Of a DNA stretch of 64,000 bases, positions 20,463 to 31,312 are shown piece by piece. Position numbers and translations under genes: made by a program. Numbering within the stretch: the stretch's first letter is position 1; each line of letters opens with the position of its first letter. Location: the NCBI GenBank assembly GCA_947284805.1, contig OX369281.1, positions 7,256,501-7,320,500 of the forward strand. Reading direction: 5' to 3'. This stretch comes from Coleophora flavipennella (Eukaryota; Arthropoda; Insecta; Lepidoptera; Coleophoridae). The notes under the pieces were generated by a model. It ran no database searches. It had not been told where the DNA came from and worked only from the letters and a program-made list of their open reading frames with translations.

Positions 20463-20694
20463 CAGGCTGTAACAAAAATTGGTGTAGTTAGGTCCCGTTA
20501 ACTGGGACTTCTACTCATCATACTGAATAACTTTCTCCAAGAAACCCATAGTCAATTCTCAAGAAAAATTGGATCCTCCATTCAAAAATTTTCAAAATTA
20601 ACCGATCCGATTTTTTTTTGCTGTTTCAGCAAATAGAAGTTGTTCGAGCTCCAGTTAACGGGACCTACACCAATTTCTTTGCACCCTGTAGCAA
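20463..20694. mobile_element. Fold-back element (about 230 bp)
   Basis: TACAGGCTGTAACAAAAATT, GGTGTAG...GTCCCGTTAACTGGGAC on the left; GTTAACGGGACCTACACCAA, TTTCTTTGCACCCTGTA on the right. Partial relatives lie at 2043-2130 and 25030-25085. Confidence 0.65.
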
Positions 20695-20697
20695 GAT

Positions 20698-20812
20698 AGC
20701 CAATTCCCCATTGCGTTGGGGAATCCTGGTAAGCCCGCTTCCATCTTCGGCAACATCGTCACTTACCACCAGGTGAGATGTTGTCAAGGGTTTACAATTG
20801 GTGAATAAAAGA
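20698..20812 (+). mobile_element. 5'-truncated SINE-B
   Basis: GCCAATTCCCCATTGCGTTG, GGTAAGCCCGCTTCCATCTT and CTTACCACCAGGTGAGATGT match the 3' half of SINE-B (complete copies at 27035, 60047 and about 62617). Confidence 0.7.
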
Positions 20813-20990
20813 TAAAATACCCTGTATAAAAGGATATAGTTTTTTTAATATTCTAAATTGTATTATAAATAAGTTACAGACTTATTTCAAATTTCAAAAC
20901 ACTTTTTCAAATATTTTATAGGGTTTTACTTCTAAATGGTGCAAATAAGATCTCATAAAATGAATTCGGTATCTTTGATTTATAGGAAAA

Positions 20991-21468
20991 CTAGCTGTCC
21001 CGGCGAACTTCGTACCGCCTTACATTACATTACACTGCCCTGCCCTACCCTACACTACCCTACACTACACTACACTACCCTACCCTACACTACCCTACCC
21101 TACCCTACATACACTACACTACACTACCCTACCCTACACTACACTACACTACACTACCCTACCCTACCCTACATACACTACACTACACTACCCTACCCTA
21201 CACTACACTACACTACACTACCCTACCCTACACTACCCTACCCTACATACACTACACTACACTACCCTACCCTACACTACTCTACACTACCCTACACTAC
21301 ACTACCCTACCCTACACTACCCTACCCTACACTACCCTACCCTACCCTATCCTATCTCTCAAGTTGGATCGAACTGCACATGGTGTGCGAATTTTATTAT
21401 AATCGGTTAAGTGGTTTAGGAGTCCATTGAGGACAAACATTGTGACACGAGATTTATATATATTAAGA
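20991..21468 (-). mobile_element. Non-autonomous Helitron carrying a TACCC/TACAC microsatellite
   Basis: On the minus strand it starts TCTTAATATATATAAATCTC, preceded by A (21469), and ends with hairpin GGCGGTACGAAGTTCGCC, GGGACAG and CTAG, followed by T (20990). The interior 21010-21350 is a pentanucleotide array of TACCC and TACAC units with TACAT interspersed. A related unoccupied site at 27470-27500 (reverse strand) reads straight through the insertion point with no target duplication, as expected for a Helitron. Confidence 0.85.
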
Positions 21469-21479
21469 TGTTATCTAAG

Positions 21480-22290
21480 TTACCCTCCTCCCCCTTCATC
21501 CCATGGTACTTCTTGAATCCATCTTAAGAACACAAATATCAATCCTGTCATAGCTAATCTTTAGTTCGCCAAAAACCGTATTTTACATTTTTATGTCATG
21601 TACAGAGTTAACTATCGCAGAGTAATCAAGAAAATACAAAAAATCAATCTCTTCCTATCTCCCCTTAGAATAACTATACCTAAGTAAGACCTAAGTGTTT
21701 AGAGTACACTTACACAGTTGATATACTTTGACAGTGGATTGGGCACGGCAGAGTAATCAACCATGACTCACAAGGTGTGGTATTCCTAGTGCCATGGGTC
21801 ACTTTCATCAAATAATATGTACCTAGCATTAACGCTTCGACCAGCTGTTATATTGGTCTAAGCGTTATCGTATCTACTATTAAAGTTATTTCACCATAAA
21901 TTCTACAATAAAAGTATATTTTTCGAGTTTCGAAAAAAAATCCTAAATTCTATTTTAATCCCAACATTGGTAGATATTTGTATCTAATACTTGCTAAAAG
22001 ATTTCTTGGAAAATATTAGTACATTTACTACTTTTTGCGTAGTTCAAAATGTAAAAACTTCAGAGACACTTATGGCAACCAAAGCCATGACCATGATGCA
22101 CATTAGATGAATCATGACCTTGCCTTATAACCGTACTAATTTTAGATGCTACCTGCAGCTACTTACCTATTACCTCACAAGTCCTACCTACTTTAAAATT
22201 TCGTAATCGTCTAGCGTAAACCTTTAAACGGTGTACTTACTCGTGTAATTTACATCGAGACAGACAGTAAACATTATTAAGTAGCTCAGT
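21480..22290. other. Intergenic, no gene seen
   Basis: 21469-21560 continues the repeat that is also present in reverse at 27365-27480 (CTCCCCCTTCATCCCATG; AACACAAATATCAATCCT). 21560-22290 is AT-rich with nothing recognised. Confidence 0.5.
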
Positions 22291-22298
22291 CTGTGGGC

Positions 22299-22524
22299 AC
22301 ACCCTGGACACTTCATACAACGGACCAGAAATGACATTTCAAAAACGAATGACGGAACAAACAAAATGGCGGCGAAATCCTATACTATGTTAGTACTAAT
22401 ATATATATACGTTCGATAACCAAACTGTAACCAATCTGAATCAATCTGGGAGACGAGGGGGTGAGTTCGTAATCTAGAGAGCGGCAGGGAGTGTCCATAT
22501 TGTATGTTAGTACTAATATATATA
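22299..22524 (-). repeat. R200 dispersed repeat with internal partial duplication
   Basis: Reverse-oriented copy (CACACCCTGGACACTTCATA to CATATTGTATGTTAGTACTA). The TTAGTACTAATATATATA end occurs twice (22388 and 22506), as if an end segment had been copied into the element. Confidence 0.6.
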
Positions 22525-23790
22525 TTTTGCTGTGGGCATAGTGGACACACAAAGTATTTAGATAACATTGATATGTTATTATTATGGAAATCAATGACAG
22601 AAACTGTCCGCCTTATGTTGACATTTAAAGTTGCAGTTTGCAAAGAATTTTTGTTTTTTTTAAGAAATAGTTCATCCACTATAGCGGCGCGCGCCGTTGC
22701 GATTATCGAAGCCCTTCCAGTATTTAGAACTCCAGTACTTCTGAGCTGCGGGACGGCAATACGTTGAATGATTTAGAATAATTCATAGATAGATAGATAA
22801 CACGTTTTTTGTCACTCAAACACGCACATAGATACTAGCACATTATATACATGTTAAAAAAATTAAAAAAAAGAAATTAAAAGAGAAAATAAAAAAGAGA
22901 ACATTAGATAAAAAAGAAGAAACAAACAAATAACAACAAAATAATTTAAATAAATAAGTTTACACTAGTGTGTTGCAGTGCGAATGGGCATGGCATATTC
23001 AGAGTTGCAAGCGATCTGGTTTCGGGTATTGTTTCCGGTGTAGTATTTAAGACTTCATAATTAAAACTCTTCGTCTACTCAAACGCCTTGAAAGCATTAA
23101 AAAACTTAGGATCGTTATGACACGCGGGAGGGATTTCTGCGCTATGCTCCCCGATCTCAGATCGCAAGCAGCACGTGCCAAAAGTGAGCGACTACCTTAA
23201 TAATTAAGAGAAGAGGATTCTCAACTGAACTAGAGTTGAGCGAGCGAAGAGAGCGTTGTTGGTTCGTTAGTTTTGATGATAATACTGTCGAGTCTGTCGA
23301 AAAGCCTCTGGGTGGCGGATCTGACAGTTATGAAAAAAAGTATCTGTTAGGTCAGTCGCTCACTTAGTATTTCAATGACCCGTGTTCATGAATTCAAATC
23401 TATAACGCGTTTGTAATGCCTCCCGCATTACAGAACTAAAAGCAGAGTAGACTTATCTCAATAGCGGTAGGAAGTTATATCTATAACGCTATACTAGAAG
23501 GGTTTTCATATACGCCGCTCCGTTACTTCACTGGACACTTTTTAATAGCCGAATCAATAGGCATCCTTTTTAATAGACATCCCTGGCGCAGTTGATGTTA
23601 TTTATCATATCAACGATTTAATACGCCAAATTAAGAAATAATTTATACTCCAAGTAGAAATGGAGTATAAAATTATTTGTAAATTTGGCATGGAAAACCG
23701 TTGATAAATAATATCAACTACGCCAGTGATGTCTTGATTTATTGGTCTAACCTATTTGCATTTATTAGATACCTGGTTACCTATCATCAT
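22525..23790. other. Intergenic, repeats only
   Basis: Includes a short GATA run at 22786 and, at 23186-23365, an unclassified GC-richer repeat (GAGTTGAGCGAGCGAAG; GGGTGGCGGATC; AGTGAGCGAC near both ends in opposite orientation) with relatives at 34148-34240 and 39797-39915. 23640-23712 can pair with 23565-23640 around TTTGGCA/ACGCCAAAT. No coding signal. Confidence 0.5.
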
Positions 23791-23804
23791 ATTAAATATC
23801 AGCT

Positions 23805-23990
23805 GAAAGTTGTCCACTGCTGGACAAAGGCCTCCCCCAATAATCGGTCCAGTGACTTCCCGCGACCTTCACCAGGTCGTCAGTCAACCGAGTGGGTTGT
23901 CCGGCTCGCGGTCGCTACTCGAGAACTTAACTGTCCCAACGGTCATCTCTTTAACGAGCTATTGCCGCTTAAGTTTAGCGATTCTGTCTG
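23805..23990 (-). mobile_element. LINE 3'-end fragment
   Basis: TGTCCACTGCTGGACAAAGG, CTTCACCAGGTCGTCAGTCA, GCTCGCGGTCGCTACTCGAG, CAACGGTCATCTCTTTAACG: antisense of the last part of the LINE ORF, internally deleted after CCCCCAA. Confidence 0.65.
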
Positions 23991-24185
23991 CAGGTTAGGT
24001 AAACTACACACGTATTCTACTTATTGTAATATTGTTTTCACAACATTATTTATCTTAATAAACACTAAGTCATAGAAAAACACATACCATTCCTTTGCCG
24101 TCGCGTAGTTGAGTAAAACGATCGCTCCAATTTATTACTTGCCGTATCAAGTAACACAGGTAATAAACTCTTAAGGCTTTAAGAT

Positions 24186-24985
24186 GACTCAATCCGAGCA
24201 GGTTGATACGTGTTAAAATAATATCGAACGTAAGTCGATTCATTTTAAGTTCAAATCAATGCGGGCTTCAACGCGGCTGTTACGTTGAAACCGAACGCCC
24301 AATTCTCGATTTTTACATGTTTTTATTACTTTTCTTCACTTTCAAAAAGTTTTAAAAAATGTTTTCAATTAAAATGGAAGGTGCTGTAGTCACCGATTTT
24401 TGTGTGTTGGTTTCATTCAACATTAACTATTTGTTTTCGAGAAATATTGCAATTAATGCAAAAAAAAAGGTTCTAGAGTATATTTTTTTACATCAAAAGT
24501 GGCGATATTTTTAAAATTGTATTCAATTAAATCAGTTTTTTATTACTTTAAGTATATTATATATTCTTATAGTCGTATAGTCGTATAGCGTCGGTGGCTC
24601 AACCGGTAACGACTCGGTCGTCCTAACCAGAGGTGCCGGGTTCAAATCCGGACGGCCAATGTACCAATGAGTTTTTCGAAACTTGCGTACATATCACTCA
24701 CCGATTGCTTTAACGGTGAAGGAAAACATCGTGAGGAAACCTGCACATGCCTGCGAAGAAACTCGAAGGTTGTGTGTGAAGTCGACCAACCCGCACTGGG
24801 CCCGCGTGGTCGACTAAGGCCCGATCGCCCTAATTCAGGGTAGGCTCGAGCCCCTCGGTGGGGACGTATATGAGCTGACATGATGATAATGATATATTAT
24901 TTCCATAGTTTCACACATACATAGCTTTACACAGTCTTTCAATAATTTGAATTGAATATTGTCATTTGACCCATCTTTAGGCATT
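24186..24985 (+). repeat. Dispersed repeat interrupted by SINE-A
   Basis: Copy of the 19320-19770 and 6160-6540 family. The sequence AGTATATTATATATTATTTCCATAG, continuous in the 6.3-kb copy, is split here by the SINE at 24587-24892. Confidence 0.65.
24587..24892 (+). mobile_element. SINE-A, full length
   Basis: Head AGCGTCGGTGGCTCAACCGG, B box GGGTTCAAATCCGG, body GGTGAAGGAAAACATCGTGA and GTGTGTGAAGTCGACCAACC, tail GACGTATATGAGCTGACATG followed by ATGATAATGAT. The tRNA-like head has no closing acceptor stem. Confidence 0.85.
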
Positions 24986-25187
24986 AAGACATCCATCATG
25001 ACTGTAAATAATTAATAGAATGGACGAAAAAAATGTTGTAGGTACCGTTAACTGGAGGTTCTACTCATTATACTGAACAACTTTTGTTCTACGAGTATGG
25101 CTGAAATTGCACAAAAATATTTTAACTCTCTTTCTCTCTTATACAAAAAGATCAGCTGATCGACCAATTTGGTGCATTTATGTATGG

Positions 25188-25268
25188 GCAGCGCAGAACC
25201 GGTCGTCGTGGAGATCCTTGGGGGAGGCCTATGTCCAGCAGTGGACTTCCTTCGGCTGATATGATGAT
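25188..25268 (+). mobile_element. LINE 3' terminus
   Basis: GGCAGCGCAGAACCGGTCGT, GGGGAGGCCTATGTCCAGCA, GTGGACTTCCTTCGGCTGAT, ATGATGATG: the last codons, stop and 3' tail of the LINE in sense orientation. Confidence 0.7.
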
Positions 25269-25468
25269 GTATTGAGGGTCCACTATGGGTTCCTTGGGGA
25301 AAGTTGTTATGTATGATGATTGATGACTCATAGGATATACAGCATATAAAAAAAACAACATGGCGGGATTTATAGGTGAATTCCACAACCCATTTTAGAT
25401 ATTCATATCATGTTTGGTATACAAAAAAAGGTCTTGACGAGCACATTATAAATATATAAGTATTATAT

Positions 25469-25778
25469 CATCATTACAGCTCTTATACGTCCCCACCGAG
25501 GGGCTCGAGCCTACCCTGAATCAGGGCGATTAGGCCTTAGTCGACCACGCGGGCCCAGTGCGGGTTGGTCGACTTCACACACAACCTTCGAGTTTCTTCG
25601 CAGGCGTGTGCAGGTTTCCTCACGATGTTTTCCTTCACCGTTAAAGCAATCGGTAAGTATGTACGTAAGTTTTTTTTTTTAAACTCATTGGTACATTGGC
25701 CGTCCAGATTTGAACCCGGTACCTCTGGTTAGATGGACCGAGTCGTTACCGGTTGAGCCACCGACGCTTTTAAGTATC
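25469..25778 (-). mobile_element. SINE-A, full length with 11-bp target duplication
   Basis: Reverse-oriented copy from the CATCATTACAGCTC tail to GAGCCACCGACGC head. AAGTATTATAT at 25458-25468 and 25779-25789 is the target-site duplication. Confidence 0.88.
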
Positions 25779-25954
25779 AAGTATTATATATGCAAATGTT
25801 TTTGATTTCTTAGCAAATGGTCTCACAAGCGATATTATGAGTCGGCTCAATGTACGCGCGCTACTACAATCAAGCGGACACGACACGCGGCCTCGGTTAG
25901 CGAGGTGAGGTGGCGTTGTACTCTGAGCACAAAAGTATGGAAATAGAATAAAAA

Positions 25955-26215
25955 TTAAAAAAAACTAAAACTCGACTACATAAAAGTATGAGAAAAAGAG
26001 TTTCCCGCCTAAAATCATAACTTTTATTTTTCCCTTCATCTGAGGTAATAGCCGTGGACGCAAGCCCTATCGTCATCAAAATTTTTATCATTACCTATCA
26101 TTATGGCTTGCGACCACGGCTATTACCCCAGATGAAGGTAAAAATAAAGGCTATGATTTCAGGCGGGAAGCTCTTGTTTTCATACTTTCCCGTAGTCAGG
26201 TTTTAGTATTTTCTT
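25955..26215. mobile_element. Fold-back element, arms about 110-130 bp
   Basis: Left arm ACTCGACTACATAAAAGTAT, GTTTCCCGCC, CTTCATCTGAGGTAATAGCC, GTGG; right arm CCACGGCTATTACCCCAGAT, GAAGG, GGCGGGAA, ATACTTTCCCGTAGTCAGGT. The loop of about 25 bases is near 26085-26110. No ORF. Confidence 0.7.
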
Positions 26216-26689
26216 AACTTTTATTATATTTACAGTTGCCCTAGTAGGTAACTAGGTATATTAGTTTGATCGCTTCCGTCATCAATCACCATGCAATGAT
26301 ATTGTTTATGCCAAGTAGAGGACTGTAATTATTATCGCCTGATAAGTAATATCACCTACAGACTTACGTAGCCTACCAATCGATTAGTTGATTCACAATG
26401 CGATTATGGTACTTATCTACTTGCCTGGTAATGGAAAACAATAGTTCATGACGCAAACCCAACCCGTAGGCATTTGTACTAAGATTATGGAAAACGCTTT
26501 TCTTGTACGAATATATAGGTACATTATTATTATTATACAGCTAGACTAACTAAGTTAGAAGTGGTGTTCCAGTTAGGCAATCCTACTTAGAAAACAAACA
26601 GACACTCCTACTTTGCCAAACCACACTTTATGGTGTGTTAAGCAATAAAACGATAATTTAAACAGAGCTGCTCGTGATACTAAAAACCA

Positions 26690-27745
26690 GCCAAGTGCGA
26701 GTCGGACTAGCACTCTAATCGGACTACTTCTATACACCTCTCCAAACAACTACATAGTATAATGACAAAGATACTACCAATTCACATTACAAACAAAAGA
26801 CATCAACGCGAGCGACAAAAATTTGTTAGCTCCTCAACACAAGTACGACTCACACTTGGCCGATTTTTATTATTTTTTTGTTTTACTTCAGTATTAGTAG
26901 GTACTATAATCACACCAAGTTTCAAGCTTGTATATATTACAGTTTTTACGATAAAGCGAAATCAAAAATACTTCCAAACCTTTAAAAAACACGTTTTTTG
27001 TATGGATACCTCTTTATTTTTAGTATTTGTTGTTATAGCGGCAACAGATGGTTAGTCCATTCGCTTCACACCAGGAGGTCGCGGGTTCAATTCCCGGTGG
27101 GGTCAACTTGTAAGACTCGGTTTGGTTGGTGGTAGGGCATTTTCTAAGCCCGCCTGGCTAGCTAACACCATCTTATCTAAGTCTTGCCGCCAAACATCAG
27201 GGTTAAAAACATTGATGTGTTCCGACATGAAGATAAGACAGACAGTTCTCCATTGCGTTAGGAAATCTTGGTAAGCCCGCTTCCATCTGCGGCATCATCG
27301 TCACTTACCATCAGGTGAGATGATGCCAAGGGCTTACCAATTGTGAATAATAAAAAAACTAAAGATTAGCTATGGAAGGATTGATATTTGTGTTCTTAAG
27401 ATAGATTCAAGAAGTAGAACCACCTGGATTTTGCGATACATCATAGGGTGAAGGGGGAGGGGAGTATAACTTAGATTACATTCTCCTATAAATCAAGGAT
27501 GCCGAATTCATTTTATGGGATCTTATTCGCACCATTTAGAAGTAATGCCCTATAAAATACCATCAGGTGAGATGATGCCAAGGGCTTACCAATTGTGAAT
27601 AAAAAAAAAGAAATACACATTCAATGAAAATTTTATCTTTCTACTTATTACGGGTTCAAGAAACGCTGACGGAAGGACAGACTGACAGACAGAGGAGGCT
27701 AGTAATAGGGTCCCGTTGGTCAACCGTTGGGTGTATGGAACCCTA
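26690..27745. mobile_element. 'GTTCCGTACC' family element with a SINE-B insertion
   Basis: Begins CAGCCAAGTGCGAGTCGGAC, continues to TTGTTATAGCGGCAACAG at 27030, then is interrupted; it resumes at about 27610 with GAAATACACATTCAATG and ends GTATGGAACCCTAAAAAC. Uninterrupted copies at 53.1 and 61.6 kb show that CGGCAACAG and AAATACA are normally adjacent. Confidence 0.65.
27035..27352 (+). mobile_element. SINE-B, full length
   Basis: tRNA-like head GGTTAGTCCATTCGCTTCAC, AGGAGGTCGCGGGTTCAATT, CCCGG; body AGCCCGCCTGGCTAGCTAAC, GTCTTGCCGCCAAACATCAG; tail GGGCTTACCAATTGTGAATA, AT. A second tail copy with poly(A) follows at 27557-27612, beyond a 200-base segment (27360-27556) that matches 20820-21560 in reverse. 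Confidence 0.8.
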
Positions 27746-28280
27746 AAAACTAATTATCCCCAAGGATCCCATAGACCAGGGGTCCCAAAACTTTTTAATT
27801 TCGCGGCGCATTTTCCGAATTGGTTACTTTTCATGGCGCCACGTCAGACATTGCATGGTTAAAAAAATGCTTATAAGCGTTTTTTTATCAATGTTGAAGA
27901 CTATAATAAAGTCGGATCGACGTTGGTCCAGTCGTTTTAACGGTGTAAAACCATCGATATTAGAAAAAAATTCTTAGTAAGCGTAAATTGTTTAGTAAGA
28001 AAATAAAATTGAAAATAAAGTCGATTCGGCACAAAGAACGTTCATTGGGCCTATGGAATGGACATATATTAAAAATATGCGCAAACGAAGCTATAGCGAT
28101 AATTTTTGTTTAAGGGAAATTTTTAGTTAAATCTCCGTACAGTTATAGACAAATGTAAAATATCTGCTCTGTTAGTTAAAAAAATATAGGTCGTGTCTCC
28201 TGCAAACTATTTTGTGACCCCATTCAGTAGTAGCTTGCGGGGCCCCTGACATTTGTATAAGGCGCCCGCCACAGGGTAAA
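27746..28280. other. Intergenic, nothing recognised
   Basis: AT-rich with fragments such as GGGGTCCCAAAACTTTTTAA. No ORF or structured repeat identified. Confidence 0.4.
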
Positions 28281-28484
28281 GTATATATATTCGTACTAAC
28301 AGACAGTATGGACACTCCCTGCTGCTCTCTAGATTTCAACCTCACCCCTCGTCTTTCAGATTGATTCAGATTGGTTACAGTTTGGTTGTCGAACGTATAG
28401 GATTTCGTTGACATTTTGTTTGTTCCGTCATTCATTATTTGAAATGTAATTTCGCCCCTTGTATGAAGTGTCCATCAGGGTGTG
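28281..28484 (+). repeat. R200 dispersed repeat
   Basis: CGTACTAACAGACAGTATGG to GAAGTGTCCATCAGGGTGTG. A second copy lies 220 bases downstream at 28699-28900. Confidence 0.65.
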
Positions 28485-28698
28485 ATTTGGGCACCATTGC
28501 CATTTGCCATAGACAAAAAGCAAAATTCCAATTCAAAAAAAATTTGCTAATTGCGTATAGGTTTACTGGCCGTATGACTTAGAATAAGGCCATCTCATAT
28601 CTTCCCGTGGCGTAGTTTTCGTAAGAGACGACTTAAGGGACTAATCCCGTAGGACAACAGGGTCTTTTCCGCGTACTGTGCCAGCACATCGTCAAAGT

Positions 28699-28900
28699 AT
28701 CTTTAGTACTAACATACAGTATGGACACTCCCTGCCGCTCTCTAGATTGCGATCTCACCCCCTCTCGTCACCCAGATTGATACAGATTGGTACAGTTTGG
28801 TTGTCGAACGTATAGGATTTCGCCGCCATTTTGTTTGTTCCGTCATTCCTTTTTTGAAATGTCATTTCTGGCCCGTTTGTATGAAGTGTCCAGGGTGTGC
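28699..28900 (+). repeat. R200 dispersed repeat
   Basis: TTTAGTACTAACATACAGTA to ATGAAGTGTCCAGGGTGTGC, immediately followed by the 173-bp array. Confidence 0.65.
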
Positions 28901-28910
28901 CAATTTAAAT

Positions 28911-29730
28911 TTTATTACAAGCTGTTGCCGCGGGTTCGCCTGCGTGGACATCGTTTTTATGACTGTCTGAGGGTGAATGGTGCGTGCGCCGCAAGTGGCT
29001 TGCGGCGTAGACATGAGCTTTTTCAAAAATCCCTCGAGAAAGGTGTGCTTCATGTACCAGTCACCCTAAAGTATAAATTTTATCTAAAAACTAGCTTTTT
29101 CCGCGGGTTTGGCCGCGTGGACATCGTTTTTATGACTGTCTGAGGGTGAATGGTGCGTGAGCCGCAAGTGGCTTGCGGCGTAGACATGAGCTTTTTCAAA
29201 AATCCCTCGAGAAAGGTGTGCTTCATGTACCAGTCACCCTAAAGTATAAATTTTATCTAAAAACTAGCTTTTTCCGCGGGTTTGCCCACGTGGACATCGT
29301 TTTTATGACTGTCTGAGGGTGAATGGTGCGTGAGCCGCAAGTGGCTTGCGGCGTAGACATGAGCTTTTTCAAAAATCCCTCGAGAAAGGTGTGCTTCATG
29401 TACCAGTCACCCTAAAGTTTAAATTGTATCTAAAAACTAGCTTTTTCCGCGGATTCGCCCGCGTGGACATCGTTTTTATGACTGTCTGAGGGTGAATGGT
29501 GCGTGAGCCGCAAGTGGCTTGCGGCGTAGACATGAGCTTTTTCAAAAATCCCTCGAGAAAGGTGTGCTTCATGTACCAGTCACCCTAAAGTGTCAATTTT
29601 ATCTAAAAACTAGCTTTTTCCGCGGATTCGCCCACGTGGACATCGTTTTTAGGACTGTCTGAGGGTGAGTGGTGCGTGAGCCGCAAGTGGCTCGCGAGCT
29701 TAGACATGAGCTTTCTCCATACCCCCTGGG
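28911..29730 (-). repeat. 173-bp tandem array built from a Helitron end
   Basis: The landmark CGTGGACATCGTTTTTATGA recurs at 28943, 29116, 29289, 29462 and (variant) 29635, exactly 173 bases apart. Each unit holds AAACTAGCTTTTTCCGCGG, which on the minus strand is a CCGCGG...CTAG Helitron 3' end, plus GAGCCGCAAGTGGCTTGCGG. The last unit is diverged. A single related unit is at 40289-40420. Confidence 0.8.
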
Positions 29731-29749
29731 GAAATATGACGGGTGTGCT

Positions 29750-30515
29750 AATTTTATATTGACGTCAATTACTCCTAAACGATAGTAAACCCAAGGTTGA
29801 AAAAAAAAACTCTTATTGTTGACGACGTTCCTTAAGGGTTAACTGGAGGGACGAAATCCCATACAAACGTACTTTCGTTTTAATTTCGAAACCATAAAAC
29901 TCATCGTATTCAAATTTTTTACAAGCATTAAGATGATAAATATCTAGATCTGTAATTAGTTTTGGTTCGAAAATAATAAACAAAAAAAAAGTTACTTATA
30001 TTACTCGATTTCGTCGATAAAAAGGGCAAATTTTTTAAGTTGCTATAACTTTTTTTTTGTTTATTATTTTCGAACCAAAACTAATTACAGATCTAGATAT
30101 TTATCATCTTAATGCTTGTAAAAAATTTGAATACGATAAGTTTTATGGTTTCGAAATTAAAACGAAAGTACGTTTGTATGGGATTTCGTCCCTCCAGTTA
30201 ACCCTTAAAGTCAAAAGCTATTAGAAACACGATTGAGCAGTATTCGCTTGATAGAAAAAAATCCCAAAGATAGGTCTACACCGTTACTTTCAACTCTAGT
30301 TATGACTAATATTTTGAAGTATTAAAAAATATATACAACAATAGTTTTTATGATAATACAAAGTAAGTAATGTTATTATTTTTTATACTTTCATTGTTGT
30401 TTTTGATTGAAAGGAAAAAACCATTTAAAAAGTGAAAAAGTGTGTTTATCATCTTTACTCTTTACACGTAAAGAAAAAGACAGAGACAAACGTTTCAATC
30501 AATACCTCGCCTTAA
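29750..30515 (-). repeat. Dispersed repeat (18999 family) carrying the TTAA MITE
   Basis: Reverse of 18999-19330: TTGACGTCAATTACTCCTAA at 29760, AGGTCTACACCGTTACTTTC at 30270, TCTTTACACGTAAAGAAAAA near 30460, ATCAATACCTCGCCTTAAG at 30500. Confidence 0.65.
29836..30204. mobile_element. Fold-back MITE with TTAA target duplication (369 bp)
   Basis: Nearly perfect arms of about 160 bases start GGGTTAACTGGAGGGACGAA and are flanked by TTAA at 29832-29835 and 30205-30208. The paralogous sequence at 15120-15175 has GTTCC-TTAA-AGTCAAAAG (reverse strand) with no insert, which is the empty site. piggyBac-type non-autonomous element inferred from TTAA. Confidence 0.9.
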
Positions 30516-30633
30516 GCTCTAATTCGATAAGGTGCCTAGTTACCTTACATATTGCCACATTTCTTTGATAGATAGGCAGATACTATATACCTACTCTGGG
30601 ATCTGGATCTAGAGCAGATAGTATAAAACCATT

Positions 30634-30951
30634 GATGATATCAGCTCATATACGTCCCCACCGAGGGGCCCGAGCCTACCCTGAATTAGGGCGAACGGGC
30701 CTTAGTCAATCACGCGGGCCCAGTGCGGGTTGGTCGACTTCACATACTACCTGCGAGTTTCTCCGCAGGCGTGTGCAGGTTTCCTCACGATGTTTTCCTT
30801 CACCGTAAGAGCGTCGGATAAACGTACATATGAAATGTAAAATCGAATTCACATTGGTAAGTGGCAGGATTCAAACCACGATCTCCCGGGCGGGAGGCGG
30901 CGGCCCTAGCCGTTACGCCACCGATGCCCTACGCCACCGACGCTCTAAACT
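30634..30951 (-). mobile_element. SINE-A, second head type, with 10-bp target duplication
   Basis: Runs from the TGATGATATCAGCTC tail to CTACGCCACCGACGC. TAAAACCATT at 30624-30633 and 30952-30961 is the target duplication. The head is the GGCGTAACGGCTAGGGCCGC type and includes a short internal duplication (CGTTACGCCACCGATGCC, CTACGCCACCGACGC). Confidence 0.85.
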
Positions 30952-31312
30952 TAAAACCATTACCTAACAGTAAATATTGTACCTAGGTATTTAAGTTTGG
31001 CTGAATGAATGAATTCAATCAGCGCTTATAAAAGACCTGGAATACCATACCCAGCACAGAATGGTATTTTTTTTTTTTTTAATATGAGTGTGCTTTGACA
31101 CTGATTCACCCACACGCTGGGCAGATTTTTTATATTAATTGACTTCTTTATTTTCATGTCTTACTAACATAGTCAGTAAGTTTTTTTACTAACATATCAT
31201 GGGCCCATGTTGTCTGGTAAATAAAATAAATTAAATTAAATTAAATTAAATTTGACCACACGAATGAAGTAAAACTTCTTTAGCTCCTCTATATGTTTGA
31301 AAGTTAATAATT

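Noticed and set aside
21010..21350. Telomeric repeat
   Set aside because: The units are TACCC/TACAC, not the insect TTAGG repeat, and lie inside a Helitron with defined ends.
20936..21430. Open frame with Tyr-Thr-Thr-Leu-Pro-type repeats
   Set aside because: It is the microsatellite of the Helitron read as protein; there are no gene signals.
24587..24660. tRNA genes at the heads of SINE-A, SINE-B and SINE-C copies
   Set aside because: B-box-like GGTTCAAATCC or GGTTCGATTCCC is present, but there is no closing acceptor stem and each continues into SINE body and tail, in many copies.
26762..27055. Plus-strand open frame of about 97 codons
   Set aside because: It is translation of a 'GTTCCGTACC' family repeat running into a SINE; other copies of the repeat do not keep the frame.
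28911..29730. CRISPR-like array in the 173-bp, 68-bp and 105-bp repeat blocks
   Set aside because: Repeats are contiguous without unique spacers, and the genome is plainly eukaryotic.
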